Assembly: GCF_900699765.1 (NCBI RefSeq)
Contig: NZ_CAADHO010000015.1
Span: 1-42,688, forward strand
Length of the DNA: 42,688 nucleotides
Origin: Desulfoluna butyratoxydans
GTDB lineage: Bacteria; Desulfobacterota; Desulfobacteria; Desulfobacterales; Desulfolunaceae
Direction of reading: 5' to 3'
In this document: piece by piece, positions 39,179-42,688 of the stretch
How the letters are laid out: each line of letters begins with the position of its first letter
Numbering within the stretch: position 1 is the stretch's first letter
Position numbers and translations under genes: made by a program
Notes under the pieces: generated by a model
What the model saw: only the letters and a program-made list of their open reading frames with translations
Databases searched by the model: none
What the model was told of the DNA's origin: nothing

Positions 39179-40672
39179 ATGATCATATTGAAAAGTGCCG
39201 ATTTGTCCCGGCGGCGATTTACCAACATTGTGGTCCCGGTGTGCGAAAAAAAATCCATTACCGCCGAGGCCCGGCTGGCAGCCCTGGTGGACGATGCCCT
39301 CTCCCTGCCCGAGTTTGAAGGCAAAAAGGATGACGCTCTGGTGCGTTACTCCACCGGAGGCATCAAGGCCGAGCGCCTCATTTTCCTCGGGCTCGGCAAA
39401 GCCAAGCAGGTGACGGAAGACGATCTGCGCCGCATGGCGGCCAATGGCGTCAGGCGCGCTCTGGACCTGGGCCAGCCCAAGGTGGCCATCGTGATGCCGG
39501 ACATCGAAACCCTCAAGATGGATCGAGAGAGCCAGGTCACCGCTGTCATCGAAGGTGCGCTTCTGGCCAACCACTTTTTCCATCGTTATCGGGGGAAAAA
39601 GGAACGCAAGGTCAAGGCCTTGTCGGCCATTGAGGTGCTCATCGCCCGCAACGAGGTGAACCGCCTGCGCCCTGTGGCTGAAAAGGCCGTGACCGTGGTG
39701 TCCGGGGCTCTCTTGGCCCGGGACTGGGTTTCCACGCCCCCCATGGACAAGGTGCCTGAAAAGTTTGGGGCCATGGTGGAAAAGGCCATGGAAGAGGTCG
39801 GGGTCTCTGTGGAGATCAAGGATCACAAGGAGCTGGCCCAGATGAAGTTCGGGGCCATGCTCGGGGTTGCCATGGGCAGCGACAGCCCGGCGCGTATGGT
39901 GGTGGCCGATTACAACCCCGAGGGCGCCACCAAGACGGTTGTCCTCGTGGGCAAGGGCGTCACCTACGACTCCGGTGGCCTCAACCTTAAGCCCGCCGAA
40001 GGCCTTAAGGGCATGAAGAGCGACATGGCAGGGGCGGCAGCCGTTGCCGGGACCCTCTACAACGTGGGGCAGCTCCGGCCCGATGTGCGCGTGATCGGGG
40101 TCATGCCCCTGGTGGAGAACATGCCCTCAGGCAGAGCCCTGCGCGTGGGTGACGTTTTGAAAAGCGTCTCCGGCAAGACCATCGAGGTGGGCAACACCGA
40201 CGCCGAAGGACGGCTGATCCTGGCCGATGCCATGGCCTGGGCCACTAAGACCTATAAGCCCGACCTCATGATCGACCTGGCAACCCTCACCGGTGCCTGT
40301 ATGGTGGCCCTTGGCCAGGACATCGCCGGTGTGTTTACCGCTGATGAGAGGCTCTCCAAGGCCCTGATGCGCTCTTCTGAGCGCGTTCACGAGCGTTGCT
40401 GGCCCCTTCCCATGCCCGAGGATTACAAAGCCCACCTTAAGAGCGATGTGGCCGATATTGCCAACATTGCAGGCCATCGCTGGGGCGGGTCCTCCACCGC
40501 GGCTCTCTTTCTCTCGGAGTTCGTGGGCAAGACCCGCTGGGCCCACATCGACATCGCCGGGCCTGCCTTCACCCAGAAGGACTCTCCCTATGTCCGCCCC
40601 GGGGGCACAGGCTTCGGGGTTCGCCTCCTCTGCGACCTGCTGTTCGGCGAGGAGAGCTCCCTGACCCTTTGA
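39179..40672 (+). CDS. pepA: Leucyl aminopeptidase (M17 family)
   Basis: A 497-residue cytosolic dinuclear-metal peptidase removing N-terminal residues. The ATG at 39179 follows TTGGAG by 6 nt. The C-terminal catalytic domain has VGKGVTYDSGGLNLKP, MKSDMAGAAAVAG and the signature NTDAEGRL at 339-346. The N-terminal macro-like domain (about 1-170) is more divergent. A strong terminator follows. In some bacteria PepA also binds DNA; nothing here speaks for or against that. Confidence 0.95.
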   Translation: MIILKSADLSRRRFTNIVVPVCEKKSITAEARLAALVDDALSLPEFEGKKDDALVRYSTGGIKAERLIFLGLGKAKQVTEDDLRRMAANGVRRALDLGQPKVAIVMPDIETLKMDRESQVTAVIEGALLANHFFHRYRGKKERKVKALSAIEVLIARNEVNRLRPVAEKAVTVVSGALLARDWVSTPPMDKVPEKFGAMVEKAMEEVGVSVEIKDHKELAQMKFGAMLGVAMGSDSPARMVVADYNPEGATKTVVLVGKGVTYDSGGLNLKPAEGLKGMKSDMAGAAAVAGTLYNVGQLRPDVRVIGVMPLVENMPSGRALRVGDVLKSVSGKTIEVGNTDAEGRLILADAMAWATKTYKPDLMIDLATLTGACMVALGQDIAGVFTADERLSKALMRSSERVHERCWPLPMPEDYKAHLKSDVADIANIAGHRWGGSSTAALFLSEFVGKTRWAHIDIAGPAFTQKDSPYVRPGGTGFGVRLLCDLLFGEESSLTL

Positions 40673-40704
40673 TAATTTTTTCTTTTTAAAAGATAAACAA
40701 CAAT

Positions 40705-40740
40705 AAGGCCGAATACCCGCATGGGTGTTCGGCCTTTTTT
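40705..40740 (+). terminator. Terminator of pepA
   Basis: AAGGCCGAATACCC and GGGTGTTCGGCCTT form a 14-bp stem (one G-T pair) with GCAT loop and a run of six T, 33 nt after the stop. Confidence 0.9.
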
Positions 40741-41262
40741 GTCTGTAACCCCAAAAGATGCCACCAGGTTCGGGAATGCACTATCGCCATAGCGTGTCGT
40801 GCCGTAGTCCGATGCCGTTGGTTAAATGGGGACACATTGATACGGGCGCAGGCAAATTCTTCAGGCTCCTCACATTCCCTGACGGCTTTGCCCGTTCTGG
40901 ATATCGAGACCGTATCAGGGGCCCTTCGTTCCCAGGCTCCGCCTGGGAACGCTTTCTCGGAGGCTCTGCCTCCATCCCCGATTCAGCCGGAGCCTTTGGT
41001 CTGTGTCATGGATTGCATGGGGTTCTCGATACCGGCAAGGCGGAGCCTTGCTCCCAGCACTCCCAGGCAGAGCCTGGGAGCGAGACAGATAAAGTGAGAG
41101 TCTTCCGGTACAAAGTGGGGGGCATCTTATTTTCGTTCCCAGGCTCTGCCTCCATGTCCGATGCAGACAGAACCTGTGCCCTTCGCCACCCATTGCTTGG
41201 TTTTCCACACCGATAATTCTGAGCGTGGCTCTGGACAAGACGTGTACACGTTAACCAGGAAT
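40741..41262. repeat. Gene-free region with second-family repeats and an element fragment
   Basis: No supported gene. At 40856-40892 there is a partial element H2/H1 half (TTCAGGCTCCTCACATTCCC, then ACGGCTTTGCCCGT), inverted. At 40926-40973 and 41032-41085 lie the paired second-family palindromes in the same order as at 27479-27635, and a half copy at 41132-41154. The region looks like a sink for repeats between convergent genes. Confidence 0.7.
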
Positions 41263-41345
41263 GCCGCCGTGTTTTAACCCGAGGAACGAGGGGGAAAGCG
41301 CTGGGGCAACCAGCTTTCAAGGTGGCTCACCTTGCCGCCGGAGGC
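41263..41345 (+). repeat. Structured dispersed element, copy E11
   Basis: A weakened H2 (CCGCCGTGTTTTAACCC, GAGGAACGAG, GGGGAAAGCGCTGGGG), H3 CAAGGTG-GCT-CACCTTG and the end CCGCCGGAGGC. It ends 4 nt from the stop codon of the MBL-fold gene, so here the element sits at a gene 3' end rather than ahead of a start. Confidence 0.8.
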
Positions 41346-41349
41346 ACGG

Positions 41350-42129
41350 TTATTCCTTTTTTTTGTTGTACTGTTTCATCACCGGGGAGAAGCCTTCGAG
41401 TTTTTTAAGGCGTTTAAGGCCCGGGGGGACGCCTTTGTCGATCTCTTTGAGCATGATATCGAGGATGGCAGGAAAATTGTCGGTCTGGATGGCGCCGCCG
41501 TGGGCCAAAAGGAGGTGGTTGACCTCCAGGTTCCGGAGTTTTTCGATGCTTTGGCGCATTTCGGGTCTCATGGAGACGGGGAAGGGCGGGCGAAAGCTGC
41601 TGCCCACCTTCAGGATGACGTCGGCGGCGTAGAGGGTTTTGCTGTGGGCGTGGTAGAGGACCACGTCGTGGGCGGTGTGGCCCGGTGTGGCGATGACCTG
41701 CCAGTCTTCGAAGCCGGGGAGGCGGTCCCCGTCTTTGAGGGGGTGGTCAAAGGTGAGGTGTTTTTTGTACCAGATCCACTCAAAGGGGTATTTCATGGCC
41801 CGTGCCACCACATAGCCCAGGAGGGTGTCGATTTTGTGCTGGAGGCCCCCGGAAAATCCTGCATACCAGCGGTTGATCTCGTAGGGGGCGGCAACGGGAA
41901 CGCCGTGGCGGCTGCGGAGGGTGTGTGCGCCCCCTGCGTGGTCGGGGTGGGGGTGGGAGGCCACGGCGAGTTTGAGCTGACTCATGGGGCGTTTCAGGCG
42001 ACGTTTCATGACCTGTTCGATGCGGGGTACGTCGCTTCGGCAGCCGGAGTCGATGAGCAGGACCTTTTCTTCGTACACGGCAAGATAAAGGGTCTCAATG
42101 AAGCCGTCCACCACATGGATCGTGAACAT
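41350..42129 (-). CDS. MBL-fold metallo-hydrolase
   Basis: A 259-residue metallo-beta-lactamase-fold protein. The start at 42129 (MFTIHVVDGFIETLYLAVYE) is chosen because AAAGGA lies 9 nt upstream; an ATG at 42138 would directly touch it. Metal ligands are seen in SHPHPDHAGG (His59, His61, Asp63, His64), TPGHTAHD, ADVIL and LAHGG. The C-terminal part is helical and basic. Glyoxalase II-like or other thioester/lactone hydrolases fit; substrate unknown. A perfect palindrome upstream suggests dedicated repression. Confidence 0.88.
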   Translation of the reverse strand: MFTIHVVDGFIETLYLAVYEEKVLLIDSGCRSDVPRIEQVMKRRLKRPMSQLKLAVASHPHPDHAGGAHTLRSRHGVPVAAPYEINRWYAGFSGGLQHKIDTLLGYVVARAMKYPFEWIWYKKHLTFDHPLKDGDRLPGFEDWQVIATPGHTAHDVVLYHAHSKTLYAADVILKVGSSFRPPFPVSMRPEMRQSIEKLRNLEVNHLLLAHGGAIQTDNFPAILDIMLKEIDKGVPPGLKRLKKLEGFSPVMKQYNKKKE

Positions 42130-42171
42130 GGGGCGCATTCCTTTGATAGCGGGTCGTCTGTAGTGTGGTAG

Positions 42172-42187
42172 TTAAAGTTAACTTTAA
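42172..42187. promoter_or_regulatory. Perfect 16-bp palindrome, operator candidate
   Basis: TTAAAGTTAACTTTAA is a perfect palindrome about 43 nt upstream of the MBL-fold start, in a promoter-like AT-rich stretch. It has the size expected of a TetR- or MarR-type operator. No regulator gene adjoins within the window. Confidence 0.5.
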
Positions 42188-42233
42188 GGTATGGCGCGGA
42201 ATGCTGTCAAGGCATCATTAAACGATGACGCGA

Positions 42234-42446
42234 TCAGGCAATGATGTCGGTCTTGGAGGGTTTTCGTTTATCAGGGGTCTTGGCCTGGAAGTGGAGGCAG
42301 GGCTGCCCCGAACTCTTCCGTACGGTGATAGAAGGGAGCATAGGGCCTTTAAAGCCCATTTTGCGGCATCCGTAGGGGTGACGGTTGTCCCAGGTAATAA
42401 AGAAGTGGATACAGGCCCTGCAGTTGATTCGAGGGAGTGTGGTCAT
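42234..42446 (-). CDS. Small conserved Cys-rich protein
   Basis: A product of about 70 residues reading MTTLPRINCRACIHFFITWD, then PYGCRKMGFKGPMLPSITV, SSGQPCLHF and a basic tail. The pattern C-x2-C-x2-F-x-ITWD, YGCR..GFK, LPS..V..SSG..CL.F is that of a small conserved proteobacterial family sometimes labelled uracil-DNA-glycosylase-like without evidence. Four Cys could bind a metal. The ATG at 42446 is chosen; a TTG at 42467 in frame is possible, and neither has a strong ribosome site. Function unknown. Confidence 0.7.
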   Translation of the reverse strand: MTTLPRINCRACIHFFITWDNRHPYGCRKMGFKGPMLPSITVRKSSGQPCLHFQAKTPDKRKPSKTDIIA

Positions 42447-42584
42447 GGCAATCACGCACAGGGGCAAATCAAAAGGTGCCCCGGTTGAAGGTTATGGGTC
42501 TCGGGTGATTTGTTACCACAGCCATGGGGTTTGAACAAAACAAAAAAGCCGCCGGATATGAATCCGACGGCTCTTGCTTTTAAA

Positions 42585-42669
42585 TGGTGCCGAAGGGGAG
42601 ACTTGAACTCCCACGGGTTGCCCCACACGGCCCTCAACCGTGCGCGTCTACCAATTCCACCACTTCGGC
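42585..42669 (-). tRNA. tRNA-Leu (anticodon GAG)
   Basis: Full class II tRNA on the minus strand. The acceptor stem is GCCGAAG/CTTCGGC, discriminator A, CCA encoded. The anticodon stem CACGG/CCGTG encloses loop TTGAGGG, giving GAG for CUC codons. A long variable arm (TGGGGCAACCCG) and T arm GTTCAAGTC are present. Confidence 0.96.
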
Positions 42670-42688
42670 AAAATGTGAGAGCGTTATA

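Overview
The window looks like a chromosomal segment of a GC-rich anaerobic Desulfobacterota (sulfate-reducer type) bacterium. I infer this from the oxygen-independent (cbi) cobalamin pathway, a signal-peptide-bearing CbiK chelatase linked to an ABC importer as described in Desulfovibrio, a three-cysteine LarE, and the codon use. Genus cannot be fixed from the sequence alone.

Region 1 (1-5776) is accessory DNA on the 3' side of a tRNA-Gly(CCC) gene. It holds the end of a contractile-tail phage baseplate/spike operon, two adjacent CRISPR arrays (5 and 10 repeats, same 37-nt repeat) each with an almost identical 380-bp leader and the same terminator but no cas genes, a small gene of unknown function, and an UmuD'-like S24 peptidase without a visible cleavage site.

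Region 2 (5777-14440) holds tRNA-Gly, a tandem universal stress protein, a long Ala/Lys/Glu octad-repeat membrane protein, larE, and a LytTR response regulator plus LytS-type sensor kinase upstream of a CstA-family transporter. That last trio matches the BtsS/BtsR-BtsT pyruvate-sensing arrangement.

Region 3 (14550-37984) is a nearly complete anaerobic adenosylcobalamin locus. A promoter, cobalamin riboswitch, terminator, second cobalamin riboswitch and second terminator precede a small unknown gene, periplasmic cbiK, an FecCD-type ABC importer, cbiA, cbiC, cbiL, a Gate-domain membrane protein, cbiD, cbiET, cbiF, cbiG, cbiH, cobO, cobQ/cbiP, cobU, cobS, cobD and cbiB. An MscS-type channel gene on the opposite strand interrupts the end. 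I see no cbiJ, cobT, cobC, cysG-type genes or cytoplasmic chelatase.

Region 4 (38167-42688) holds glpX, pepA, an MBL-fold hydrolase with a perfect palindromic operator candidate, a small conserved Cys-rich protein and tRNA-Leu(GAG).

The most striking unexplained signal is a family of structured intergenic elements (about 11-12 copies between 10.9 and 41.3 kb). They are built of three hairpins (H1, H2, H3) whose stems show compensatory base changes between copies. Full-length copies have inverted-repeat ends (GCCTCCGGCGG ... CCGCCGGAGGC), and the right end supplies a GGAGG Shine-Dalgarno-like motif. Almost every gap over 200 bp in the B12 locus is filled by one or more of these elements. The tip of hairpin H2 (TGACCCGAGGAACGAGGGG) is nearly the same as the core of the CRISPR repeat (TGACCCGATTACGAGGGG). 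A second dispersed palindromic repeat (CCCAGGC-TCCGCC-TGGGAACG type) clusters beside some of the copies.
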